A DNA stretch of 64,000 nucleotides from Jacaranda mimosifolia (lineage: Eukaryota > Streptophyta > Magnoliopsida > Lamiales > Bignoniaceae), in NCBI GenBank assembly GCA_018894105.1, contig CM032128.1:34668299-34732298 (forward strand), given 5' to 3'. This document shows positions 1-9,764 of the stretch, one piece after another (position 1 is the stretch's first letter; every line of letters begins with the position of its first letter). The translations under genes and the position numbers were made by a program. The notes beneath the pieces were generated by a model. That model was given only the letters and a program-made list of their open reading frames with translations. It searched no databases and was not told where the DNA came from.

Positions 1-69
1 TACATAGTCTACAATGCGGAGCAGATTAGGATGCGATATATTGTCCATGTGAACTTCAACTTCAAGTGA
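1..69 (+). CDS. PARP2: PARP2-like poly(ADP-ribose) polymerase, copy 1, C-terminal end only
   Basis: The first 69 bases encode the last 22 residues and the stop of a PARP catalytic domain (beginning YIVYNAEQIRMRY, ending in NFNFK). The fragment is nearly identical to the terminal exon of the complete PARP2 gene at 17048-17137. The rest of this copy lies left of the window. The 3' flank (about 70-360) also matches the flank after the complete copy (about 17138-17420), so this is the distal end of a segmental tandem duplication and not a retrocopy. Whether the whole copy is functional cannot be judged from here; the visible part has no disabling change. Confidence 0.85.
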   Translation, partial: YIVYNAEQIRMRYIVHVNFNFK

Positions 70-829
70 TAATTGTTAGTAGTTTTCCCAGTCTTCTGTT
101 TATTTTGTTTCTAGAATTCACCTTCTTGTATTTTAAGTACTTGAGGTGAAAAAAAAATAAAAAATCGATGAATTATGTAATCCTCCACCTCTAGAGATAA
201 GATTTTGCTTTTTGGGAAATGTAAATATATGTAAATCTCACTATTATTGTGACTATATCAGAGTTGAGAATCTGCATTTTTTGGTTGAGATTTACGCACT
301 TGTCTCCAGTTTAATGAACGGAGCTGCGGAAGACAAAAGGTTTGTACTTGATAGAGGTGTTAATTAGAAGTATCTCTAATACCTATCTATTTTAGTTTCT
401 TTTAGGGCTCGTTTATTTTTATAGATGGGATAAATGAGTGATTAATAAAAGGGTAAGATAGGTTTCACCCCTGTGATAATGGAAAAGAGCAAAAAAAATC
501 CCTATGAAAAAAAAATAATCAACAAGCCTGCTTGAAATTTTGAAAAAATAGCAAACTATCCCCCTCCGTCCCCCTAGTGTGATTCACGCGCAACACCTGC
601 AATTATTCTAAGATATTTGTTGTTGAAATGTCAATTTTGTCCATAAATATTAACCGTTGGATGAACTGAAAAAAATCAATGGTTCAAATTAATTCTCTCT
701 ATAAAAAAATATAAAATTTTACACATATATTTAAATAATCCATGTTTATATATAAATATATTTATATATAGTTAAATATATGTATGTATTATATATTCAT
801 ATTTATATATATATATACCTGCAACTTAC

Positions 830-1195
830 CCCCCACCCAACCCAACCAACAACCCTTGCCCCCCACCCCTCACTGGTAATCCCTCCCCATCCCACCAATG
901 GCTGGGCCACGATCGCCGCTCATAGAGGAGGCTGAGCCATGGCCGCATTCGCAGGCAGCCTCTGTGAATGCGGCTGCTATAGCCCAGTTGTCCATGGCCG
1001 CCTCTGTGAACGCGGCTGCTATGGCCCAGTTGTCCATGGCCGCCTCTGTGAACGCGGCTACCATGGCCCAGCCATCCACAGCCACACTCACAGAGGCGAC
1101 CATGGAGGTCACATCTATGGCCGCTACTCATAGATGCGACTAGCGCGGGCGGCCATGGCCGCCACTCGCAGAGACGGCGAGTAACAATGGGTTAG
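830..1195. repeat. GC-rich 42-bp minisatellite cargo inside the MULE
   Basis: A GC-rich island lies in otherwise very AT-rich DNA. A 42-bp unit is repeated about three times; the motif TCTGTGAA recurs at 961, 1003 and 1045. Because 42 is a multiple of three, several frames stay open on both strands for 60-100 codons, giving low-complexity Ala/Met/Thr-rich or His/Gly/Cys-rich translations. These open frames are probably by-products of the repeat. A captured host fragment (Pack-MULE style) is possible but no donor is recognisable. Confidence 0.7.
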
Positions 1196-1554
1196 GGGTG
1201 AGTATATTTGTGTTTTATTTATTTATACATATTATATATAAATATATACATAAATATAATGGCTATATTTGGTTATATTTTGAAAAGACAAATGTACAAA
1301 AATTTTGCCTCCAAAATGTCAAAAAAAAAAATTTTAAATATCTTTTATCTTTCATTATTCCAAATTTTTTTCATTTTTTTAATATATACATATATATTAT
1401 CCCAATTTTTTTTTTTTTTTTCAAAATTCATTCTCCCAAAATATATAATCCAAAACATATAATTCATATCCAAACATTACCAATGTATTTATAATATATT
1501 ACATTTCTATATATATTTTATATTTATATTTATAGTATATTATAAATGAAATAT

Positions 1555-1790
1555 GCCAAGTATATTATGTTTATGTTTGTTAATTAATATATTTGTGCTT
1601 ATTTTATATAAATATATACATAAATATATTAATGTATTTATAATATATTATATTTCTATATATATTTTATTTATATTATATTTATGTTTGTTAATTGATA
1701 TATTTATGTTTATTTTATATAAATATATATATAAATATATTAATGTATTTATAATATATTATATTTCTATATATATTTTTTATATTTATA
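1555..1790. repeat. AT-rich tandem duplication, unit about 112 bp
   Basis: Two consecutive copies of an AT-rich unit start near 1571 and 1683, each containing the run TATGTTTGTTAATT followed by stacked TATA/ATAT words. A partial third copy precedes them at about 1480-1540. The array lies inside the MULE. The long reading frames here are low-complexity Ile/Tyr/Phe strings and are not genes. Confidence 0.6.
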
Positions 1791-2535
1791 TAAAAATAAA
1801 AAAATTGAATAAATAGAAAGATGAAAGTTAAAATAGTTTTTAAATTTAAAAATAATAAATATTAAATAAATAAAAGAATAAAATTAAATGAAATTATATT
1901 TAAAAAGAATAAAAGAAAGAAGATATATAAAAATATATTTAAAAAGAATAAATAAATAAAATTATTTAAAATAACTAGGGGTAGTGTAGTCCTTATATAT
2001 TAAAATTATGGCTAAATTGCAGCAAATAACAAGGCGGGGCGGTGTGCTATTTTTTCAAAATCTCAAGGAGGCTTATTGATTATTTTTTTTTCATATGGGG
2101 GTTTTTTGCTCTTTTCCATTATCACAGGGGGTAAAACCTATTTTACCCATTAATAAAATGTATGATTTAAAATTATATCGATCAAAACATCCTTATTTAT
2201 AAATTTATGCTTGTCCTTTTTCTATTTTCTCTTTCTTCTATGTCCTTTCTTTTATAGATTTTCTGCACTTTGTTTGTCTCTCTTTTCCTTTTTCTTTTTG
2301 GTTGTTTTTTAAGTTCCTTGTTTAATTTTTTTTTATTCAATTTTTCGCTTCCCTTTTTATTTTATTTGGTTTTCTTCTGTTCTCTTCGTTGTTGCTCTTC
2401 TTTCTTCAGTATTTCTCTTCATTTTTCTTTTTGGTATCTTTTGTACTTTTCTTCTTCGATTTTCTTCTTCGATTTTCTTCTTTTTCCTTTTATGCTTCAA
2501 TACTTTCTTGATTTAAGATGAAGTTCTTCACCACG

Positions 2536-3244
2536 TTTCACCTCCATGTTTTGAAAATTGAATCGGACCTGCCAGTTCGACCGGTCGGATCGGTGGCCAG
2601 TCTGGTCCGGTTAAAGTCTAAAAATCGATGCCGGTCAGAACCAGTCAACCGATTTTGGATTGGTTCACTCTTTTTTTTTTTTTTAATTACTTTTAAAAAA
2701 AAAAGTAAAAAAGGAAAGAAAAATTATGAATTGAAGATGACAATTAAAGATTTTGAGCATGTAATTTTTTGAAATATGAATTTATTTTCTTGAATTTTAA
2801 TGAAGTGGTAGTTATATGTCAATGCTTATGTTTAATTTATTATTTTATTTTGTTTAATTTCTTTTAAATTATGTTGAATATTTAATGTAGAAGAATTTAT
2901 TTATACTTAGAGTTGAAGTATGAAACGAATACTTACTTATATTTATGTGAAATGTTATTTTTTATTTATTTATAGTTGACTAATTGTGAAATAATATTAT
3001 TTTCTAAAAACCATACTTAAAAATAAGTAAGTTGAAATTTTTTCAAATAATATTCTTTCTATATCAATTGGAAGTTTTATTTTTTATTAATATTAAAATA
3101 TTATATATTTTTATAAAATTAAATATAATTATTACGTCATTATGATGTCATATTGGTCAAACCGATAGTCCAACCAATTGAACCAGTAACTAGTAAGGTT
3201 ATCGACTTTTTATCCGATCCAATTTTAAAAACATTGCTTCACCT
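2536..3244. mobile_element. Non-autonomous hAT-like element, CCGG-rich family, copy 1
   Basis: The element at 2544-3236 is flanked by near-identical 8-bp duplications (TTTCACCT at 2536-2543, CTTCACCT at 3237-3244). Its termini are inverted repeats (CCATGTTTTGAAAATTGAAT against CAATGTTTTTAAAATTGGAT when read from the right end). The left subterminal region is rich in CCGGTC/GGTCCG words; the right part has degenerate GGTTCAATTGG-like words. There is no coding capacity. A second copy with the same architecture lies at 8429-8988. Confidence 0.7.
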
Positions 3245-3599
3245 TCATTAGTACAGGCACCACCGCTACCGCACTATCACCATTGCCATAGCCCAAAGCC
3301 CATTTTCATAGAATTAAGTAATAAAAATTTTAGCAAGAAGAAAATGGTAATGTTTTTTAACAGTATTCTTCTCCTTGCGTTCTTATGTAGGCAATAGTAT
3401 TACATGCTTTCTATTTCTTGTGTGAAAGCAGAACATAAAATGAAGATTGGGGGTGATGTACTTGAGAAACATCAAAAGGCAATTGGATTTTTGTTTCAAG
3501 TTTTCAGGGGCACTTTAGATATTTTAAAAGTTGCCATTGCAATTGATCTGCCGAGATTTATGGGTGTTAATTCATGCGGATTGGGTGGGTTCGGATTGG

Positions 3600-4425
3600 A
3601 TTGAGGTAGGAGTGTAACATAAAAATATCAAACCCAAACTCAACCCAACCCAATTCAATGTTAAACCCAAAAAACTCAATCCTAACATGATCCATAAAAT
3701 TTCGTGTTAGATTCAGGTTGACCTAATTCCAACAACTTGATAAACCCGACCCAACCCAATCTGATCTTTTTATTTTATTTTTCATATTTATAAATTCCAA
3801 TATTATAATTGAGTAGAAATTTGATCTACAATAAAATCTAAAATTTGACACAATAATTAAGGTATAAGAAACAAAATAGCTTGTCATGTCCATTAATACT
3901 CCGAATACAAAAAAAAAAAAAAAACCATTGTTCAATTAATAATTTTGATGACAACCATCAAATGATCAAAATGCATAATTAACTACAAAATAGTGAAAAT
4001 TAAAGTCAAAAGATAAAAATATATTGAATTCTATTATCTTTGAATGGAAAGAATGGAAGTGTTATTACTTAATTATTAATAATGTTATTGTAATTTATAA
4101 ATTTGTAAATTGTAATTGAATTTTCAAAATTTAGATTTTTGAATATATGTATTATTTATATTTTATTTTAATTAGTTAAAATTTTCAAGTGGGTCGGGTC
4201 GAGTTGTGTTGGGTCAGGTTTATTGGGTTATTAGATCACTCACTTATTTTTTTCGGATTACGTGGGTTGACCCAAAAATAATTCAACCTTTTTTTTTTTT
4301 TTCTCGAGTCATTTCGGGTTTGACCCAATTTGACCCGAACCTAAAAACTTCAAACCCAAACTTGATTTTTTTTAGGTAGGTCATTGTCGTGTTATTGAGT
4401 TGGGTTTGATTTTGACAACCTTACC
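3600..4425. repeat. Degenerate element rich in AACCCAACCC / GGGTTGGGTC words
   Basis: The left part (3635-3760) is packed with AACCCAACCC-type words and the right part (4188-4410) with their complements (GGGTCGGGTC, GGGTTTGA), around an AT-rich centre. This gives an imperfect long inverted structure. The ends look like short degenerate inverted repeats near 3606 and 4421, but I could not find a convincing target-site duplication. It is probably another decayed non-autonomous DNA transposon. Nothing in it codes. Confidence 0.4.
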
Positions 4426-4989
4426 GAAATTGGTGAATTACACCCCTCATGGTGTGATGTGTTATCAGGCAAAAGTACAAATTAGTATTGAGCTGATTAA
4501 TAATCATGGGCTAACATCATTCAAAGTAAATAACTTATTAGGCATATAAAATAAGCGATCTAACCAAATCAATCAAAGTAAACGAACCTTAATAGAAATG
4601 CAAAATTCGAGTAATGTGATGCACGCAAAAAGCTATAAACCATTGTAAGTTAAGAAGAAAACATGTTTTAAAAATAAGTTATTTTTGAAGGGTAACTCAA
4701 TAAAATAATATAATTTAAAGAAGCAAAGTTTTGTTTGTCTATTTTTGATAGTTACTGGGAAATTAAAAGGAGTTGATTAATTATGGATTTGAGCTTTTAG
4801 GAGGGTTATTGGAAAATTACCCACAATATATATTTTTATAAATTAAAAAAAACAAAAACAAAGGAAGTATTTCAAGAATTAGACATGTCTTTTTATAAAT
4901 AACAATAATATTAATTATTTTAAAATAAAAAAAAAAAGGAAGAAGAAAAGAAAAAATTTCTTGAACAAATTTGGGTTGTGGGTTCTAGT

Positions 4990-5035
4990 GAAGAAACGCG
5001 ACTACTGCTTCAAATACAAGAAGTCGCGTGAATCA
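4990..5035 (+). promoter_or_regulatory. MED28 5' leader/promoter, pseudogene copy, with inverted repeat
   Basis: The inverted repeat ACGCGACT (4996-5003) ... AGTCGCGT (5022-5029) sits about 670 bp upstream of the dead MED28 start. It is retained at the same relative place in the functional copy (18450-18457 and 18475-18482). Flanking sequence is also shared between the copies (to about 5150 and 18620), so the promoter/leader was included in the duplication. Its role, as a hairpin or paired protein site, is unknown. Confidence 0.5.
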
Positions 5036-5695
5036 AATTTGGGCGGGAGTTCATTGCACTGACGGTCTAATCCTGACGAGCTTTATTGCATTACAGGAGC
5101 TGAAGTGGAGCTCTGAACTCGTTTCCTTGATCTGGTATCATCTGAAACACTTATAATTCTGGAATTCAAATTTTGTTTGGTAATTCTATGCAGATTTTTT
5201 CCACCTCTTGGGTTTTGGATTTCCCCTCTTCCCCTTTTATTCTGTGCTTAAATTTGTCATACTGCAAATCAGGTGTTTGTTAAATCGTGTATACGATCAT
5301 GCTCTTCCTATGTAGCCACGTTAAGGTTTGTATTTCACTCATCAGAACTCCTCTCGTAATGCCTTATGAGAATTCGATTAAAAATTGGTCTTTGTGTTGC
5401 TATGTTACACGACATATCTTATTGTCAGTTTGGCTTAGTAGTTGAGCCACTGAATAATCATGTTCTGGACTTCCATGTTTGGCAATCCATATTACAATCG
5501 CATTTGGGGTGAAAAGCAAAAAAGGGCTAAATGCATTTTGTAGAAATCAATTAGTCCAAATTCAATTTTAGTAGAATTTATTATTATTATTATTATTATT
5601 ATTAGTACTACTGAAAAGGCATGCCTATCTTAGTCTGGGTTGCCTTCATTTTTCTGCAGTTTGTGAGTTCAGATTGATAATCTTTAAGGATTGGA

Positions 5696-7087
5696 ATGGC
5701 TGAAAGAACAGCATGAGCCTCAGCATGCCACTGATCTACAGTTACAATCTCCTCCTGCCTCGGGGGAGGACATGATCTCCTATGTGGTGGCCTTGAAAGC
5801 TGCTTTGCTACCTTGCTTTCCCCGCAAGAGAACTTCAAGCAATTGACCTTTCTCCCAATCTTTCTCGTCAAAGTAAGCATGCAATTACCTGCTTACTGTT
5901 TAAAAGTTGCGAATTTGGATTATGGATGGAAGTTTTTGGATATGGAAAGGAGGTAAAGGGCAAACAAGAAAGGACTGAAAAATAAATTAAAAGTTTTCTG
6001 TGTTCTTATTCCTCATTTAGAAGAGTGGTAGTCAGAAATTGTCAATTGGAATTTTTGTCTAAGCAAACAATAGTGTTTTTTCTCATTTGGTTGGAGTGAT
6101 AAACTTGAGAAGAAATTCTATATTTAATAGCATACTGTAAAAACTTATTTCTTATATGGATCTTCTAAGTTAATCTCTGTTTTAGATGCTGAGCTTCTAA
6201 TGTCAGTGTTGTCAATCTCTCCCCTAATTTAAGCAGATTAGTTGTGTAGAAAAGTTTTAGCTAGTTGGTTAAATTTTGACTAGTACATGAAGCTGCAACA
6301 TCGAAAATTACAGAATTTTGATTTTTTTTTCTTTCCAAGAAATGGTTTCAACTTGTATCTTGCGTAGCTTCTTGAGGTCATATGCTTGTAATTGAATGTA
6401 TATCTTTTGGAGTGAACTGGTGATACCGGCTTGATCAATGACCCCTTTTTTCGCCCCATGGCTCCTCACCCCAAATAATAAAACGTTACCCAATGTTTGG
6501 ATCTCGAATTTTAACATGGAAAATGCGAAGAAATTTTCTTTTTTTTTTTTTTTTTTTTCAAATGATGTAACTCTGTGCCTTAGTATTTGTATCTTTGCAT
6601 TTTCCTTCACTTTTTGCTCACTATTTTCCTTGATCCAAACATAGCATTAAAGTACAGAGGAAATGTTATTCTTTGTTATCGTTGCAACGTACTTACCTAT
6701 TTGAAGAGGTAATATTTCTTTTAAAACTGTTTTAGTTGATGTTGGGAGACATGCTAGATACTTCTTTTGGGCAGCAAAAAAGCTTCAGCTCTACTTTATT
6801 GGTTTGCAACGAGAGGATCAACCTACCAAAGCAGAAACCCTAGAGAAGGTAATATACACATCTAATCTCGACTAGCACGAAATGCTGCTAAAGCTTACTA
6901 CTTTTCTTACATGCTGATGGGTAATTTTGCATCTAATGCCATATTATTTCAGGAGATTGCTGTGATGGAAGAAGAGTTGAAAGTAAAGACTGAGCTCATC
7001 AATAAGCAAAAGAGGCTGATTCAGGGATGGAGGAAGGAGTTGAAAGACCAAGTAGATAAACACAATATTGAGTTGGAAAGAGTCTAA
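5696..7087 (+). pseudogene. MED28: MED28 pseudogene (Mediator subunit 28), copy 1
   Basis: The three exon-equivalents match the intact MED28 at 19252-20582. The first begins at 5696; the second is 6736-6848 (113 nt, same as the functional copy); the third is 6953-7087 (135 nt, same length, ends in the same ELERV-stop). Exon 1 is broken. A 2-nt deletion just after the fourth codon causes a stop within a few codons, and a further 1-nt insertion hits the conserved LPCLPARELQ segment near 5820. Exons 2 and 3 stay open with only missense changes, so inactivation may be fairly recent. An alternative start that bypasses the damage would lose the N-terminal core. Confidence 0.88.
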
Positions 7088-7294
7088 TAGAATGCTAACT
7101 TAACACATTTTGCATCTTGATGCTATGTTGATTGGATTTTTTCTATTATGCTTTACCTACTTATGTTAATTGGATTCGAAATAGGTAACAATTAAAATGA
7201 TTTGATAGGATGGTATTTTTGTGGCTTTAAATTTAATAACAACATATGAATTAGTTTTTCCACATCAAAACTATCAGCTTGTGAATGTAAAGCT

Positions 7295-7632
7295 ATGGGA
7301 ACGTTTGGTTATGTCTTTTGTGAGATTTTATTATAAATTATTAGATAATGTGAAAGCTGTGTTTTGATATGTTTATTTATTTTTTGAGTGGAGATATTTT
7401 TTACTATAACAATCAAATCAATGCTCTTTTGTTGAGTTTTATACTGAAAATGAAATTGAGTGATTTTTTAATGTTAGAATAATGATAAAATATATATAAT
7501 TTATATACATATATATATAATATGCACATATATATTAGAAAATGTGTGTTTTTTGAGAAAAAATGATAATATATTTGGTTATGTTTTTTTCAAAACAATC
7601 TTGTTTTGGGGAAACATAACGAAACATTTCCT
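7295..7632. mobile_element. MITE, family M2, copy 1
   Basis: An AT-rich, non-coding segment has inverted termini (GGAACGTTTGGTTATGT at the left, GGAAATGTTTCGTTATGT when read from the right end). Its interior includes a run near 7400-7500 (ATAACAATCAAATCAATGCTC and following) that recurs, diverged, near 49575-49680 and in reverse complement near 28800-28880 and 8270-8310. The repeated structure supports a dispersed MITE family, although its class and exact ends are uncertain. Confidence 0.5.
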
Positions 7633-7716
7633 CTCTCTTTTCATATAGCATAGAGTATAGATATAGTATAGAACTTCTAATTTATTTTCTATTTTTGTAT
7701 GAGCATAATAGTTTAT

Positions 7717-7745
7717 ATTATATTATATTATATTATATTATATTT
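7717..7745. repeat. TATAT microsatellite
   Basis: Five to six copies of the pentamer TATAT/ATTAT run in tandem (about 7717-7745). This is simple-sequence DNA with no gene. Confidence 0.7.
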
Positions 7746-8067
7746 ATTTTGTACCATAAAACGTGAGATGATAAATGATACTTTTTATATACTATTTAGT
7801 TGAGTAGATGAAACAAGTAAGAGTAAATTATGGTTTTATTACCCTAGCTATCATCCTAGGAGACCCGGTCTTTTAATAAATTAGCCACAATTTAATTAAA
7901 GAATGCCTAATCAAATTCTTTCATATTTATGTTGGATTTGACTTTTTCCACAAAAAGATATTGGACAAAGCTAAGATTAATATCTTCATCGTTAAATGTA
8001 AACAAACCTTTATGCTATTAACTTCAAATAAGTTGCGGTGTTTTGGTGTTAAAAAATAAAATAATTG

Positions 8068-8405
8068 TCCTACTTGGTTATATTTTTCTAAAATAATTTT
8101 ATTTTAGAGATGTTTAATCAAACATACATTCATTTTCTTTTTAAAATATTTTCAAAAATATCCTATTCTATCATTCATTACCTCAAAAACTCCCTAAATT
8201 TTCAATATATATCATATATATTTTATTATTATTCTTATTATAAAAAAAAATATTTAATTCTATTTTCACTCTAACAATTTAACAAAAAAGCATTTGTTTG
8301 ATTGTTACAGTAAAATATGTCTCTCTAAAAAACATAAACTAACATACCAAAACTTCTCAAAATAAATTTTTAACTACTTTCCAAAATATAACAAAAAATT
8401 CATTA
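8068..8405. mobile_element. MITE, family M2, copy 2 (reverse orientation)
   Basis: The segment begins near CTTGGTTATATTTTTCTAAAAT and ends near 8400 with TTTCCAAAATATAACA. It matches, in reverse complement, the family seen at about 7295 and 49440; the shared interior includes TTTGTTTGATTGTTACAGT. It abuts the hAT element starting at 8429. It has no coding potential and its ends are only approximate. Confidence 0.42.
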
Positions 8406-8420
8406 TATTCCCTAATTCTA

Positions 8421-8996
8421 CTTTCAACCACTATTTAAAAAACCGGACCGGACCGGCCGGTCGGACCGTCAACTGGCCAACGAACCGGTCTGGTTTTCAA
8501 AAAATTGGAAAAATGAAATTTTTTTTGAAAAAACCGTTTAGACCGGCCGGTCGGACCATTGAACCGGACCGGGTTTTCCATTTAATTTTTAATAAAATTA
8601 TTATTATTTTTGTCTAAATACAAAGTTTGAAGGTTAAAGTATACTTCACAAGCTATTTAAAAGCAAAAAAAGCTTAATTTAGAGTTTAGAAATTAACCTA
8701 CACACTTTAAACTTTAAACTTTGGACTTGATATATTTAAATTGTTGTGATCATTTATAATATGAATTGTGAAATTTTGATTGTAATGTTAGACAATATTA
8801 TTTAAGCTCTTTATGTTTTATATTTTGGCATTTTATTAATTTCTAAGTAATATATATAATATAAATATATATATTTTATAATTATGACGTTACGGTTCAA
8901 TTGCGATTCAATTACGGTCCGACCAATGATTGAACCATGAACCAGTAAGTTTTTCGGTTCAATGAACGGTCCAATTTTTCAAACACTGATTTCAAC
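8421..8996. mobile_element. Non-autonomous hAT-like element, CCGG-rich family, copy 2
   Basis: The element at 8429-8988 has 8-bp flanking duplications matching at 7 of 8 positions (CTTTCAAC at 8421-8428, ATTTCAAC at 8989-8996). Terminal inverted repeats are CACTATTTAAAAAACCGG and, from the other end, CAGTGTTTGAAAAATTGG. The left subterminal region has repeated GGACCGG/GGCCGGTCGG words and the right part GGTTCAAT words, as in the copy at 2544-3236. Confidence 0.7.
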
Positions 8997-9179
8997 ATTA
9001 ATTCCCCTAAAATACATATTAAAATCACACACAAAAAAATAATCAAATATTGCCTAAATTTTGAACTCATTTGCTTGTTTTGATATTATATGATAGATAC
9101 ACTATCCAAGTTAATTCTAATGTTTAGTTTATTTTTAGAAGTCATTGACACAGTTAGGATCTAACATGTATTTAAGGCC

Positions 9180-9302
9180 AAACTTGCCGAACGGCCTGTG
9201 ACCCAACGACATAAGTCTCCCACATTATGTGGGAGGTCAGAAGTTCGAGTTCGAACGAACTCATGATGTGCATGTGTATAAATTTTTTTTTTTGTTAAAC
9301 TT
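9180..9302 (+). mobile_element. tRNA-derived SINE (copy D)
   Basis: The SINE body at about 9186-9296 is flanked by a 6-bp direct repeat AAACTT (9180-9185 and 9297-9302). An A-box-like stretch (TGACCCAACGAC, near 9198) and a B-box-like stretch (AGTTCGAGTT, near 9242) are spaced as in tRNA-type pol III promoters. The 3' tail is T-rich. Related copies are at 17520, 25690, 33900, 40928, 42844, 43063 and 43497. Confidence 0.6.
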
Positions 9303-9627
9303 AGATTGTGTATTAAGAACTTGAGGTGTGATATGTTTTCCTACCTATATTGGAAATAAATTATTGTTTATCAAATAAAATAATTATATCAAATAAATAA
9401 TCAAAATTGAATATCAAATTATTTAAAACATACAAATAAATATTTGATAGGATACATAATAATTTACTATTTATCCTAATTAAAGTATCATGTATAATCT
9501 AAACACACAAAGCAAATCAAATCTTAATAAATAAATTGTGGGTAGACGCCGGTCCATTCCACCCGACCAGCAGCTGACCAACTCAACTACAGAGAAAGCG
9601 AAGTTAAAATTAAAAATTTTAGAAGAC

Positions 9628-9720
9628 GCGCCAAAAAGTCGTGGCGCGCAGAGATTCCCTCACAAGCTTCTTCTCTTGTAAGCTTATTTTCTTCAAGTCT
9701 TACTTATATACGCCGATTCA
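9628..9720 (+). promoter_or_regulatory. PARP2 promoter: E2F site, SOG1-type motif and TATA box
   Basis: Upstream of the PARP2 start at 9765 lie three elements. An inverted E2F consensus (GCGCCAAA, i.e. TTTGGCGC on the minus strand) is at 9628-9635. A palindrome CTT(N7)AAG at 9670-9682 matches the site reported for SOG1, the plant DNA-damage master regulator. A TATA-like TTATATA is at 9714-9720. PARP genes are known DNA-damage-inducible SOG1 targets in Arabidopsis, so the arrangement fits cell-cycle plus damage control. Motif matches this short can occur by chance; function is inferred. Confidence 0.5.
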
Positions 9721-9764
9721 AAAACTCCCAAAATGACTCCCCCTCCGATCATCTGTGAGCAACA

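Larger units (their letters stand above)
441..2158. mobile_element. Non-autonomous MULE-type element (about 1.7 kb) with long TIRs and 10-bp TSD
   Basis: The element runs from 451 to 2148 and is flanked by a perfect 10-bp direct repeat, ATTAATAAAA, at 441-450 and 2149-2158. Its ends are inverted repeats of about 108 bp (451 to about 558, and about 2040 to 2148), roughly 85-90% identical by eye, both starting GGGTAA. Long TIRs with a 9-11 bp target duplication are the signature of Mutator-like elements. There is no recognisable transposase. The interior holds a GC-rich minisatellite block (about 830-1195) and an AT-rich block with repeats of about 112 bp. It sits in the 3' flank of the first PARP2 copy and is absent from the matching flank of the second copy, so it inserted after the duplication. 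Confidence 0.88.

Noticed and set aside
1198..1816. Several 80-100 codon open frames in AT-rich DNA
   Set aside because: Low-complexity Ile/Phe/Tyr/Lys strings inside a MULE, produced by AT-rich repeats; no conserved domain.
2270..2772. Two 83-84 codon frames, one Phe/Leu/Ser-rich
   Set aside because: Arise from a T-rich/CT-rich tract and from the end of a hAT element; not protein-like.
9186..9296. Intact tRNA gene suggested by A/B-box-like motifs
   Set aside because: No cloverleaf or acceptor stem could be drawn; the same boxes recur in several dispersed copies, so it is a SINE.
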